DNA of 64,000 nt, from positions 1 to 64,000 of the forward strand of contig JAJCXZ010000008.1 in NCBI GenBank assembly GCA_029263175.1, written 5' to 3'. How positions within the stretch are numbered: position 1 is the first letter of the stretch; each line of letters begins with the position of its first letter. Shown here in pieces: positions 19,061-27,037 of this stretch. The notes beneath the pieces were generated by a model. The model was not told the DNA's origin. It was given only the letters and a program-made list of their open reading frames with translations, and ran no database searches. Position numbers and translations under genes: made by a program. This DNA is from Acidimicrobiales bacterium. Its GTDB lineage: Bacteria; Actinomycetota; Acidimicrobiia; Acidimicrobiales; Aldehydirespiratoraceae.

Positions 19061-20290
19061 CTAGACCGTCGTCAACGGCTCCAACTCGGTGTCACCGTCA
19101 CCTTCAGGGTCGACCAGCTGCCACCCACAGCGGTAGGCCAGCAGCTCGCGACCCTCGTCCGGCCCGCTGGCGATGAGCTCGTCGCCCGAAAGGAGGCGAG
19201 CGCGGCCGCCGGGCCGATACAGGTACTGACCACCACGACGGATGGCCAGGACGGTGAAGCCGGGCTCGATATTGAACTGAAGCTCGGCCAGTGTTGCCTG
19301 GTCGGCTTCACTCCCCTCGCCCACCGGGAACTGCACGACTACCTCGTCACTGTCGCCGAGTGCGATCCCGAGGATGGGATGAACATCTTCTCGGCGCTCG
19401 ATCAGCCACACCATCTGCTGAGCGGCATCACCGATGTCTTCCGCGGCCTGCGACAAATGGAGGAGACCCCTGAGAGGCGAAGGATCAACCTTGTCGCTCG
19501 CTGCCCGAAGGACCCACAATTCGAGCCGGTCCTTCATCTCATCGAGACGGTCGGCAAGATGGCGGACCTCCGCCGCCAGGCCGAGGTCACGAAGCACGAG
19601 CGCGGAATACGCCAGACCAACCGCAACCTCTGACAGGTTCTTCATTTCGACGAGCACGTCGACGGCGCGATCGAGATCGGTGACGAACGGATCATCGGTG
19701 ATCTGGGGCGGCACCCACGGCTCGGCGGCAGCCAACTCACGGAGTCGGATGATGCCATCGGGAGAGCCTCGCAGGAACAGCACGTCGTCGGGGACGAGGA
19801 TCAGGTCGCCGGTCACATCGGTGATCCAGTTGCGTTCGCGCCGAACGGCCATCACTCGCATCCCCGTTTGGACCGGGAGCTCGTGGGCGCCAAGCGCCCG
19901 GTGGGCGAGATGGCTGCCCTGAGACACCAACACTCGGTGACTGACCTCTTCGGCTTCGGAAAGATCGGCCACCAACTGGGCGGGGATGCCGAGCCGGTGG
20001 GTGACGATGCGGGCGATGTCGACCGCGTCGTTGGCGATCCGCTCGATGGCACTGATCACCTGCAGCACCGAGGACATGCCCTCGCTCTCCTTGGGGTTGC
20101 GCACCGACATGATGCAGACGCCACGCATCTCCTGAACGAGAGTGCTCAGCTGCTCTTCGAGCTCGGTCACCTCCTCGGCCATATCGGGATCGTTGAAGAA
20201 CAACGCCGCATAGGCGAGGTCAACCATCAGCTCTGAGCTGTCTTTGGCCTCAGCCAGCATTTCCCGCAGATTTCGGGGTCTGTCGTCCAT
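19061..20290 (-). CDS. Tandem PhoU-TrkA_C (RCK C-terminal) protein, partner of the adjacent cation transporter
   Basis: 409 aa with an internal duplication. Each half has a PhoU-like helical segment (KDSSELMVDLAYAALFFNDP at ~17 and VEMKNLSEVAVGLAYSALVL at ~213) followed by an RCK C-terminal-type domain (GMRVMAVRRERNWI...GDLILVPDDVLFLRG, and EPGFTVLAIRRGGQYLYRPG). No membrane helices. It starts 24 bp after the SLC41/MgtE-like gene on the same strand, so it is likely a cytosolic regulatory subunit that senses ligand and gates transport; that is inference from fold and context. Confidence 0.82.
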   Translation of the reverse strand: MDDRPRNLREMLAEAKDSSELMVDLAYAALFFNDPDMAEEVTELEEQLSTLVQEMRGVCIMSVRNPKESEGMSSVLQVISAIERIANDAVDIARIVTHRLGIPAQLVADLSEAEEVSHRVLVSQGSHLAHRALGAHELPVQTGMRVMAVRRERNWITDVTGDLILVPDDVLFLRGSPDGIIRLRELAAAEPWVPPQITDDPFVTDLDRAVDVLVEMKNLSEVAVGLAYSALVLRDLGLAAEVRHLADRLDEMKDRLELWVLRAASDKVDPSPLRGLLHLSQAAEDIGDAAQQMVWLIERREDVHPILGIALGDSDEVVVQFPVGEGSEADQATLAELQFNIEPGFTVLAIRRGGQYLYRPGGRARLLSGDELIASGPDEGRELLAYRCGWQLVDPEGDGDTELEPLTTV

Positions 20291-20314
20291 CAGATCTCCT
20301 GGGTATCAATCAAA

Positions 20315-21550
20315 TCATGCAACGCCAACGGCGACGAGGGCGAGAATCAGCGTGAAGGCGCCCACAAAGTCGAGCGACGAGGTCACCATCGGTATGCCGA
20401 ATGTGTCGGGGTCGAGCCCGAATCGAACAGCAACGATCGTCGAGTAGTACGCCACGATCACCACACAGGCCGTAGCGAGCATGCCGCCCAGGAGGGCGAC
20501 GAGCACGATGTCGACCAATCCGGGGCTGGCCGCGTTGGTCAGGGCGCCGCCGATCTCGGCGATCACCCCCGCAGCAGCGAAGACTGGGATGGACAGCGCA
20601 AATGTCATCGCGATCTCGCCACTCGCTTCCGCGCCGGGTATCGGGCCTGGCGTCAAGAGACCGAGGTGCAGCTTCGAGGAGAGTCGACTCGACAACACTC
20701 CTCCGAGTGCTCCGGCCGTTCCAAGGAACCCCGGGAGCAAGACAAGTAGGACGGGGAACTCGACGAAATCGTCAAGCCGCTTCTCGATCGTGATGCCGGC
20801 GACCAGATCGAGCACGCCGGCGACGAGCAGGATCGGAAGCGACTCGCGCACGATGGTGCGCAGCATCTCGTGCGGCGTGTGCAACGACCACACCACTCCG
20901 ATGAGCGAAAGCACCGTGACCACAACCGCGATCGTCGGCGTCACCCCTCCGATCCCGGCCAATTCGGCCCCCCACACAAGCGCAGGGAGGCTCACGACGT
21001 CACCGGTTGCGGTCACCAGCGGAGCGACCACATTGTCGAGATCCCAGCCGTAGCGAAAGGATCCGCGAGCAAGGAGGAGCGTGATCACGAGGACTACAAC
21101 ACTCGCGATGATCCCGCCAACCGTGCTGACGACGATGAAGTCGGCAACCGACATCGTGGGCGACACGTTGAACACGATGGCGACGCCCTTGGCGAGGACG
21201 GCGAGGCCAACCGCCATCACCAGACTGAGCAGCATCGCGGCCGCGGTGTTCTGGCCGACGACCGTGTCGAGGCGAGGACTCAGCCGGAAAACACCGGTGT
21301 GGATGGATGTGCCGAGTCGGCTACCGAGCGCACCGAAGATATTCCCCTTCACCGCAAGCACTGCGGGAACCATGAGCAGCAGGCCGGGCAGCTCTTCGAG
21401 CTTGTCAGTGGTGGAAGCGAGGGTGACGCCGGCGACAAGGCTCGCGACGACGGCCACAAGGAGCGCGATCAGACTGTCCCGGTACGCGGCAGGATCACCC
21501 CCGATCAGCGCCTTCCACAGACGCGTGCGAGCGCGGAACCGATGTGCCAC
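20315..21550 (-). CDS. SLC41/MgtE-like divalent cation (Mg2+) transporter
   Basis: 411 aa, about ten hydrophobic helices, with two related MgtE-type membrane domains and no N-terminal CBS region. Signatures occur twice: VKGNIFGALGSRLGTSIHTG and PGFLGTAGALGGVLSSRLSS, plus PLVTATGDVVSLPALV and GIPMVTSSLDFVGAF. This duplicated layout is that of SLC41 transporters. Cation selectivity is inferred. Transcribed ahead of the PhoU/TrkA-C gene. The GTG start lies 7 bp from an alternative start of divergent lemA, with a CACAC-N5-GTGTG inverted repeat in between. Confidence 0.85.
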   Translation of the reverse strand: MAHRFRARTRLWKALIGGDPAAYRDSLIALLVAVVASLVAGVTLASTTDKLEELPGLLLMVPAVLAVKGNIFGALGSRLGTSIHTGVFRLSPRLDTVVGQNTAAAMLLSLVMAVGLAVLAKGVAIVFNVSPTMSVADFIVVSTVGGIIASVVVLVITLLLARGSFRYGWDLDNVVAPLVTATGDVVSLPALVWGAELAGIGGVTPTIAVVVTVLSLIGVVWSLHTPHEMLRTIVRESLPILLVAGVLDLVAGITIEKRLDDFVEFPVLLVLLPGFLGTAGALGGVLSSRLSSKLHLGLLTPGPIPGAEASGEIAMTFALSIPVFAAAGVIAEIGGALTNAASPGLVDIVLVALLGGMLATACVVIVAYYSTIVAVRFGLDPDTFGIPMVTSSLDFVGAFTLILALVAVGVA

Positions 21551-21587
21551 ACGCTAAGTGTGCTGGCTCCGCCGCCGATTGGTGGGT

Positions 21588-22148
21588 ATGGCGACTCTCT
21601 TGATCGCGGGCATCCCGATCACCCTCCTCCTGCTCTGGGCCATGGTCTCGTTCAACCGGTTCGTGTCGCAACGACAGCTGATCGACAATTCGTGGTCCAA
21701 CGTGGAGACAGAGCTCCACCGTCGCCATGATCTGATCCCGAATCTCGTCGAGACCGTCCAGGGCTACGCCCACCACGAGCAGGCGACGTTCGTCGAGGTC
21801 ATCGAGGCTCGACGAGGGGCCGTCGCCGCATCTGGTCCGGCCGAAAGTCATCAAGGCGTCGAGCACGCCCTGACCGTCGGACTTCGCCAGCTGATGGCGG
21901 TGAGCGAGGACTACCCCGATCTACTGGCCAGTCAGCGGTTTCTTGATCTGCAGCGCGAACTCGTGACAACCGAGGATCGGATTCAGGCGGCTCGCCGCCT
22001 GTTCAACGGAAACGTGCGCGACTACAACCGCAGAGTCGAGTCGATTCCGTCGCTGGTGATCGCTGCGATCGGCCGCTTCTCGAAGGCCGACTACTTCGAG
22101 GTCGAAGCGGCGGTGGCGCTGGCGCCGAGCGTTCGCAATATCGCCTGA
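21588..22148 (+). CDS. LemA family membrane protein
   Basis: 186 aa. An N-terminal helix (LLIAGIPITLLLLWAMVSF) is followed by the family core NSWSNVETELHRRHDLIPNL and VETVQGYAHHEQ. LemA proteins are coiled helical proteins anchored in the membrane with outward C-terminus; their function is unsettled. A GTG at 21558 is in frame but adds a basic stretch not expected; ATG 21588 gives the normal N-terminus. The 3' end overlaps the convergent nitronate monooxygenase gene by 58 bp. Confidence 0.88.
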   Translation: MATLLIAGIPITLLLLWAMVSFNRFVSQRQLIDNSWSNVETELHRRHDLIPNLVETVQGYAHHEQATFVEVIEARRGAVAASGPAESHQGVEHALTVGLRQLMAVSEDYPDLLASQRFLDLQRELVTTEDRIQAARRLFNGNVRDYNRRVESIPSLVIAAIGRFSKADYFEVEAAVALAPSVRNIA

Positions 22149-23038
22149 CAGTCATCCCACGTCGTCCGCAGGATCTGTTCGACCGGTTCCACGGTTGTGA
22201 TTCGTCCCTGGACCTGCCCCGACATGGCGAATCCACTCTCCATGTCGCCGCCGAAGTAGGTGCCCGTCATGTCGTCGACGCTGATACCGCCGGGCTCGTT
22301 GGCAGCGTCGAGCGCCTTGGCCTTTTCCGATGCCCACACGCGCATCGCCGGCCGATGATGACGGTTGACCAGGACGGTGTCGACCTCGGTGCCGTTCACG
22401 ATGGAGTTCTTCCAGTTGTCATGGATCGGCGACTCGACGGACGCGACCATGCGGGTGCCCATCTGGATCCCGTCTGCGCCCATAGCAAACGCAGCCGCCA
22501 TGGAGCGTCCGTCGACAAAGCCGCCGGCCGCGATGATCGGCACGTCGTAACGCTCCGCGATCTCCGGCACGAGGACCAGCGTTGACGCTCCATCCGCGTT
22601 CTTGAAGCCTCCGCCCTCGGAGCCTTCGACGAGCAGCCCATCAACACCGGCATCGATCGCTTTCGCGGCACCGCGCATCGTCGGCACGACGTGGAACACG
22701 GTGATGCCAAGCTCCTTGATCTTCGGCACCAGGACGGACGGATCGCCCGCCGAGGTGGTGACGAAGCTGATCTCGTTCTCCGCGACGAAGTCCACCATCG
22801 CTTCGGGATCGCGGATGAACATCTGTGCGAGATTCACACCAAAGGGCCTCTTGGTGAGTGTGCGCATCGCGGCGATTTCACTCTTGATGGCTTCCATGTC
22901 GCCCGACGACGTCTCGATGATTCCGAGTCCGCCGGCATTGGAAACCGCCGATGCGAGCTGCGATCGAGCGATCCAGCCCATGGGTGCCTGCACGATGGGA
23001 ATCTCGATCCCCAACAGTTCCGTGATCCGAGTCTGCAT
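22091..23038 (-). CDS. Nitronate monooxygenase (2-nitropropane dioxygenase family)
   Basis: 315 aa FMN TIM-barrel enzyme. Motifs are IPIVQAPMGWIARSQLASAV, SNAGGLGIIETSSGD, VDGLLVEGSEGGGF, VPIIAAGGFVDGRSMAAAF and GADGIQMGTRMVAS, the full class pattern. It oxidises nitronates or related substrates. ATG 23038 has TAGGTT seven bases upstream; the frame continues further but without a convincing start. The C-terminus overlaps lemA tail to tail by 58 bp, unusual for this otherwise tidily spaced region. Confidence 0.9.
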   Translation of the reverse strand: MQTRITELLGIEIPIVQAPMGWIARSQLASAVSNAGGLGIIETSSGDMEAIKSEIAAMRTLTKRPFGVNLAQMFIRDPEAMVDFVAENEISFVTTSAGDPSVLVPKIKELGITVFHVVPTMRGAAKAIDAGVDGLLVEGSEGGGFKNADGASTLVLVPEIAERYDVPIIAAGGFVDGRSMAAAFAMGADGIQMGTRMVASVESPIHDNWKNSIVNGTEVDTVLVNRHHRPAMRVWASEKAKALDAANEPGGISVDDMTGTYFGGDMESGFAMSGQVQGRITTVEPVEQILRTTWDDCQAILRTLGASATAASTSK

Positions 23039-23048
23039 TGCGTCGAAC

Positions 23049-24077
23049 CTAGGGGACGGTCCGGTCCGAGACCCAAGGCGCCGAGGGAGCGTCGATGAAC
23101 GCGGCAAGCTGAAGAAGCACAATGTCGTAGTTGACGCGCCAACCGGCGAAGTCCTCCCACGCTTGGTCTCGATCGGGCCTCACAGGCAGTCCTTCGTCAC
23201 AGAGTCGGTCGTAGACGGCGTCATACTCGGCGCGGGTAACGGCGATTGGATCTCCGAGCTGCGGGTCTTCGGGATAGTCGAACCCGAAGAAGTCGGCGAT
23301 TCGCCGCAACGCCAAGGTCCCGGTACGGATCATCAGCGCCGCCCGTGGGGCGCGGGGTAGATCGAGTGTCGAGTGATAGAGCGACGCAGCGTCGAGGGCG
23401 ATACCAGCACCGACAATCCAACTGCGGTCCGGGACGGGAGACCTGAAGAAGACGAGCATCGGGAACGACGTGTGAGACTCCTCGACCTCGACGAACCAGT
23501 CCTCCCACTCAGCCCACATCTCGCTGACTTGATCGAGACCCGAGATGCGTTGATTCCGCACCAGAAGTGAAGCTGCGCTTGCATTGCCGTCAAACCATGT
23601 CGAGCGCATGTGGAGCTTGGCGACGGCAGTCTCCCGCCGAGAAAACGACGTGTACATCGTTGGAAGGAAGCTGATCAGCAGCGCGACGATGCCCAAACCG
23701 ACCAGGCCCTCGAGGATCGCGAGCAGCAGAGTCGGCAGGTCATCGGTGGTGCGAAAGCCGAGGGTGGTGAGCGATGACCCGGAAAGCACAAGAGCCTCGC
23801 GGTAAGGCTCGACGCCAAGCGCCCAGAACGTGGCACTACATCCGAGCAGCACACCGACGCTCCAAACCAGCGGCAGCACGAGCAACGCCGTCGGCGCGAA
23901 ACGCGCCTTCGTGGACTCGCTTCCCCGGTGAAAAACCACCCGCAGGATCCGAAAGACCGCTCGCGAGATCCGGACCTGCTCGGCTCGGGGCACGACCACG
24001 GTTCGAATCGCCGAACCCATGGTGGCCAGAGCCATCATCGCGCCCGCTGTGCCTATCAGTATCCGCAGAACCGTCAC
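23049..24077 (-). CDS. Ion-channel-like membrane protein with TTLGF pore loop
   Basis: 342 aa. Hydrophobic helices lie near residues 5-25, 63-88 and 117-145; between the last two is YREALVLSGSSLTTLGFRTT, in the position of a K+-channel pore loop. The filter-like TTLGF replaces TVGYG, so selectivity is uncertain. The C-terminal half is soluble and alpha-helical (MRSTWFDGNASAASLL... to the end), probably cytosolic. It could be a two-helix channel subunit or a relative that does not conduct. It lies 10 bp upstream of the nitronate monooxygenase gene on the same strand. Confidence 0.65.
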   Translation of the reverse strand: MTVLRILIGTAGAMMALATMGSAIRTVVVPRAEQVRISRAVFRILRVVFHRGSESTKARFAPTALLVLPLVWSVGVLLGCSATFWALGVEPYREALVLSGSSLTTLGFRTTDDLPTLLLAILEGLVGLGIVALLISFLPTMYTSFSRRETAVAKLHMRSTWFDGNASAASLLVRNQRISGLDQVSEMWAEWEDWFVEVEESHTSFPMLVFFRSPVPDRSWIVGAGIALDAASLYHSTLDLPRAPRAALMIRTGTLALRRIADFFGFDYPEDPQLGDPIAVTRAEYDAVYDRLCDEGLPVRPDRDQAWEDFAGWRVNYDIVLLQLAAFIDAPSAPWVSDRTVP

Positions 24078-24135
24078 ACCGCCAGTCTGCCTGACCCGGT
24101 GTCGGGATCAGGGACTGGCGACGGTCGGTTTGCGA

Positions 24136-26394
24136 TCAGCCGATGGTGTAGGTCATCCACTCATCGCCCAGCGCTACGGCGACAGTGTTGCCGCTGATGC
24201 CCGGTGTGGCGTTGTAGTAGCCCTCGTTGGAGTTACTCGGATCAGCCAGGTCCTCGACCAACCAGGTGATGCCGTCGACCGTGGCGACCAGCCAGAAGTC
24301 GGGGAAGTACTCCGGATAGACGGGCTCCTCGTATCCAGCCGCGGCATGGATCTCCTCGACCTGGGCATACGCCTGATCCATGATTTCATCGAAAGAACCC
24401 TCGAAGGCCTGGAAGAACTCGCCGTCAGTGCCAGTCTCTGCGATCGCGGTGTAGGACGCCTCAACAAGATCCCCGGGCCAGCGCATCTGCCAGCCACTCT
24501 TCTGGTCGACAAGCACCGCGCCACCAGCATCGGTGATCAGGAATCGAGCAAAGCCGTCGTCATCGACCGCGATGTTGAACGTGTTGCCGTCAGCCTCGAA
24601 GCTGACCTCAAGACCTGTGAGCAGCGGCGGCTCGATGTACTCGGACTCGTATTCCTCGTATTCGGCGCGATCGATGACCGACGCCACGCCCGCGCCTTGG
24701 GCCTGACCGAACCAGATGTAGGTGCCGGAATCGAGACCCGGGATCTCAACCTGTTGCCAGTTCGAGCCGTCAGCGTCACCCCGCCAAACAACCTGGCTCG
24801 ACTGGAACTCGTCTCCGCCTTCGACATGCGAAGAACTGAGAAGGAGGACGCCACCTTCGACTGCCGCCATGCCGTCGTACCAGCCCGTCTGTTCGGGACC
24901 GTCGATCTCGATCCAACTCAGACCATCGGAGGAGAAGAAGAGCCGGGGGGCAGCAGGCTCGCGGTACGCCGGTTCCTCATAGCTGCCCTCGTAGTAGGCC
25001 GGCTCATCCACGACGTCCCATGCCTGAGCGATGAGGCCGGCATCGGTCGCAACGATCGTGCAGCAACCCTGCTCGACTGGCACCGAGCCGGGAGTCACCG
25101 TTCCGTCCCACGTACCGATCCATGCCGACGTCGAGTCAGACCCGCTGTTGTAGTCGAGGTAGTCGTCCCAGGTCATGCCGAGTTCGCTCCAGGGGATGAC
25201 ACGAACGACTGAGGGACCGGCCTCTCCCTCCGGCTCGGTGGTGGGGTAGGACGAGTCGAGAGCGTCGTCCGCCCGCTCCTCTTCCCAGTAGCCGTAGTCG
25301 ACGATCCGAACGCCATCGGGCGCAGGCTCCCAGCCCCAGCCCTCTCGACCGAGTTCCTCGGCGACGTCGGCAGGCATCGCAGACCAGAGATCAACCCAGC
25401 TCCACGTGCTCGTCGTGGCGTACCAACCGCCGTTGATCAACTCAACAGATCCGAGTCCGACGTTGGCTTCGACGAAGCTCGGCACGTCGGGTTGCTCGAC
25501 AGGAACGATGGTCGTGTTCCAGTTCAGCAGGTCCGTGGTGTGGCTGACGGTGACTGCGCCGCTCTCGCCGGTGGATTCATCCCACGTTTGGCTGGCCACC
25601 AGCAATCGGTCGCCGTCGGACTTCACGTAGCTGAAGTACTGCTCACCCCCAGGCAGGGCGAAACCTTCGACCACGGTCCAATCCTTGCCATCAGGCGACA
25701 CGGAGGCCTCGGGCCGGAACGTCCCGCCCTGCAACACCTGCTGTAGCGCCTCGCTGACAACCGGGTCGCTCCAGAGAGCCTCTTCGACAAAGCCGAATTC
25801 TTCGTCGGGTTCGTACGACGAGTAGAGACGTTCCTCGAAGTCTCGGCCGAGGTCGTCGACAGCGAGCCCAACCTCGGCGAAGTAGGCGAGTACATCCGGG
25901 CCCAGTCGTTCCTCGATGTCGGGAACGAGATCGCGAAGAGTTTCGTCGGATGGCTCGAAGACCTGGGACAGGCTCACGAATCCGCCCCGCCAGGGCAGGA
26001 TCCAACTCGGACCGCCATAGCCGTAGCCATACGCATCGCCGGCGTCGTAGGCGAAGTCGGCCTCGCCCTGGGTCGCTGCCCTCGTTGTGGACGGGTCGAC
26101 CGCGGCCGATTCAGCATCGGCTGAGTCTTCGGCGCTGTCGTCGGTATCGCTGGTCTCGGTGTCAGCATCGGCATCGCCGGCGACATCGAGCTCCTTGCTG
26201 CCGTTCTCATCGAGCAGCTTCACCGCGCCAACGGCGCCCACAACGAGCATGAACGCCGCGGCAACGGCGAGAATGCGCTGACGATTGACTCGCCGCTGTC
26301 CACGGTGCTCGATGTCCTCGAACGTCAGGTCGGGGATCTCTGCAGCATCGCCCAATCGGCCGACGCGACTACGAAGCTCATCGTCATGACTCAT
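24136..26394 (-). CDS. Large membrane-anchored partner of ECF sigma factor with extracytoplasmic beta-rich domain
   Basis: 752 aa. A short cytoplasmic region (1-40) precedes one helix (ILAVAAAFMLVVGAVGAVKL, 41-60), an acidic Asp/Ser/Thr linker (~66-105), then ~640 aa of repeated strands with Trp- and Asp-rich turns (SPDGKDWTVVEGF, SSDGLSWIEIDGP, VATVDGITWLVEDL), like a beta-propeller or sialidase-type repeat. The start overlaps the sigma gene end by 11 bp. By context it anchors or senses for the sigma factor; no known anti-sigma motif is seen. Very low pI and Tyr/Glu clusters stand out. Confidence 0.75.
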   Translation of the reverse strand: MSHDDELRSRVGRLGDAAEIPDLTFEDIEHRGQRRVNRQRILAVAAAFMLVVGAVGAVKLLDENGSKELDVAGDADADTETSDTDDSAEDSADAESAAVDPSTTRAATQGEADFAYDAGDAYGYGYGGPSWILPWRGGFVSLSQVFEPSDETLRDLVPDIEERLGPDVLAYFAEVGLAVDDLGRDFEERLYSSYEPDEEFGFVEEALWSDPVVSEALQQVLQGGTFRPEASVSPDGKDWTVVEGFALPGGEQYFSYVKSDGDRLLVASQTWDESTGESGAVTVSHTTDLLNWNTTIVPVEQPDVPSFVEANVGLGSVELINGGWYATTSTWSWVDLWSAMPADVAEELGREGWGWEPAPDGVRIVDYGYWEEERADDALDSSYPTTEPEGEAGPSVVRVIPWSELGMTWDDYLDYNSGSDSTSAWIGTWDGTVTPGSVPVEQGCCTIVATDAGLIAQAWDVVDEPAYYEGSYEEPAYREPAAPRLFFSSDGLSWIEIDGPEQTGWYDGMAAVEGGVLLLSSSHVEGGDEFQSSQVVWRGDADGSNWQQVEIPGLDSGTYIWFGQAQGAGVASVIDRAEYEEYESEYIEPPLLTGLEVSFEADGNTFNIAVDDDGFARFLITDAGGAVLVDQKSGWQMRWPGDLVEASYTAIAETGTDGEFFQAFEGSFDEIMDQAYAQVEEIHAAAGYEEPVYPEYFPDFWLVATVDGITWLVEDLADPSNSNEGYYNATPGISGNTVAVALGDEWMTYTIG

Positions 26395-26959
26395 CAGAGT
26401 CCTCCAAGATCACAGCGAGCCGATCGAGCGCACGGCTCAATCGGCTCTTCACGGTGCCGGGCGCGATTTCAAGCGCTTCAGCAGTTTGGAATTCAGACCA
26501 GTCGAGGAGGTAGCGAAGTACCACCACCGACCGTTGTTCGACCGGGAGCGCAGCCAGCGCAGCGTCGAGCTCAGGCTCCACGGCGGGCGCCGGCTGCGCT
26601 GCACGGTCGTCGGGGGATTCGGAGCGAAAGACCTCGCGCACCCACTTGCGGCGACGACTGCGGGCCCAATTCAGACCCACTCGGTACACCCACCCCGAAG
26701 GGTTGGCGTATCTTCCGACGTCGTCCCAGCGTTGGTAGGCACGGGCCATTCCCTCAGCCGCGGCATCGGCACCAAGCTCATCGTCTCGCAACGTGAGGGC
26801 CAGCGCCGTGGCGATGCGACGGTGATGCTCGGCGAAGAACGATCGAAAGTCGACGGCGACGGGCAGAACCCCGCCATCGCTGACCAACTCGAGATGCTGT
26901 TCCCGCTCGTTCACCACAGTCACATCCCGTAGACGCCTGAACACGGTGTTCGGTTCCAT
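26384..26959 (-). CDS. ECF/SigE-type sigma factor
   Basis: 191 aa. Region 2 is at ~45-105 (FRSFFAEHHRRIATALALTL ... GMARAYQRWDDVGRYANPSG, ending VGLNWARSRRRK) and region 4 at ~131-185 (ALAALPVEQRSVVVLRYLLD, EIAPGTVKSRLSRALDRL). About 40 extra residues precede region 2. GGGGGAAG close to the ATG at 26959 is a usable Shine-Dalgarno site. It is followed, with overlap, by the large membrane partner, repeating the arrangement seen at 2446-4321 and 45959-48014. Confidence 0.88.
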   Translation of the reverse strand: MEPNTVFRRLRDVTVVNEREQHLELVSDGGVLPVAVDFRSFFAEHHRRIATALALTLRDDELGADAAAEGMARAYQRWDDVGRYANPSGWVYRVGLNWARSRRRKWVREVFRSESPDDRAAQPAPAVEPELDAALAALPVEQRSVVVLRYLLDWSEFQTAEALEIAPGTVKSRLSRALDRLAVILEDSDES

Positions 26960-27037
26960 CTTCCCCCAAAAACCGAAATTGCTGCCGCTGGCCCACCGTA
27001 GAGGTGGACAACCGAGGGCCAGATCGGGTTGGGACGG

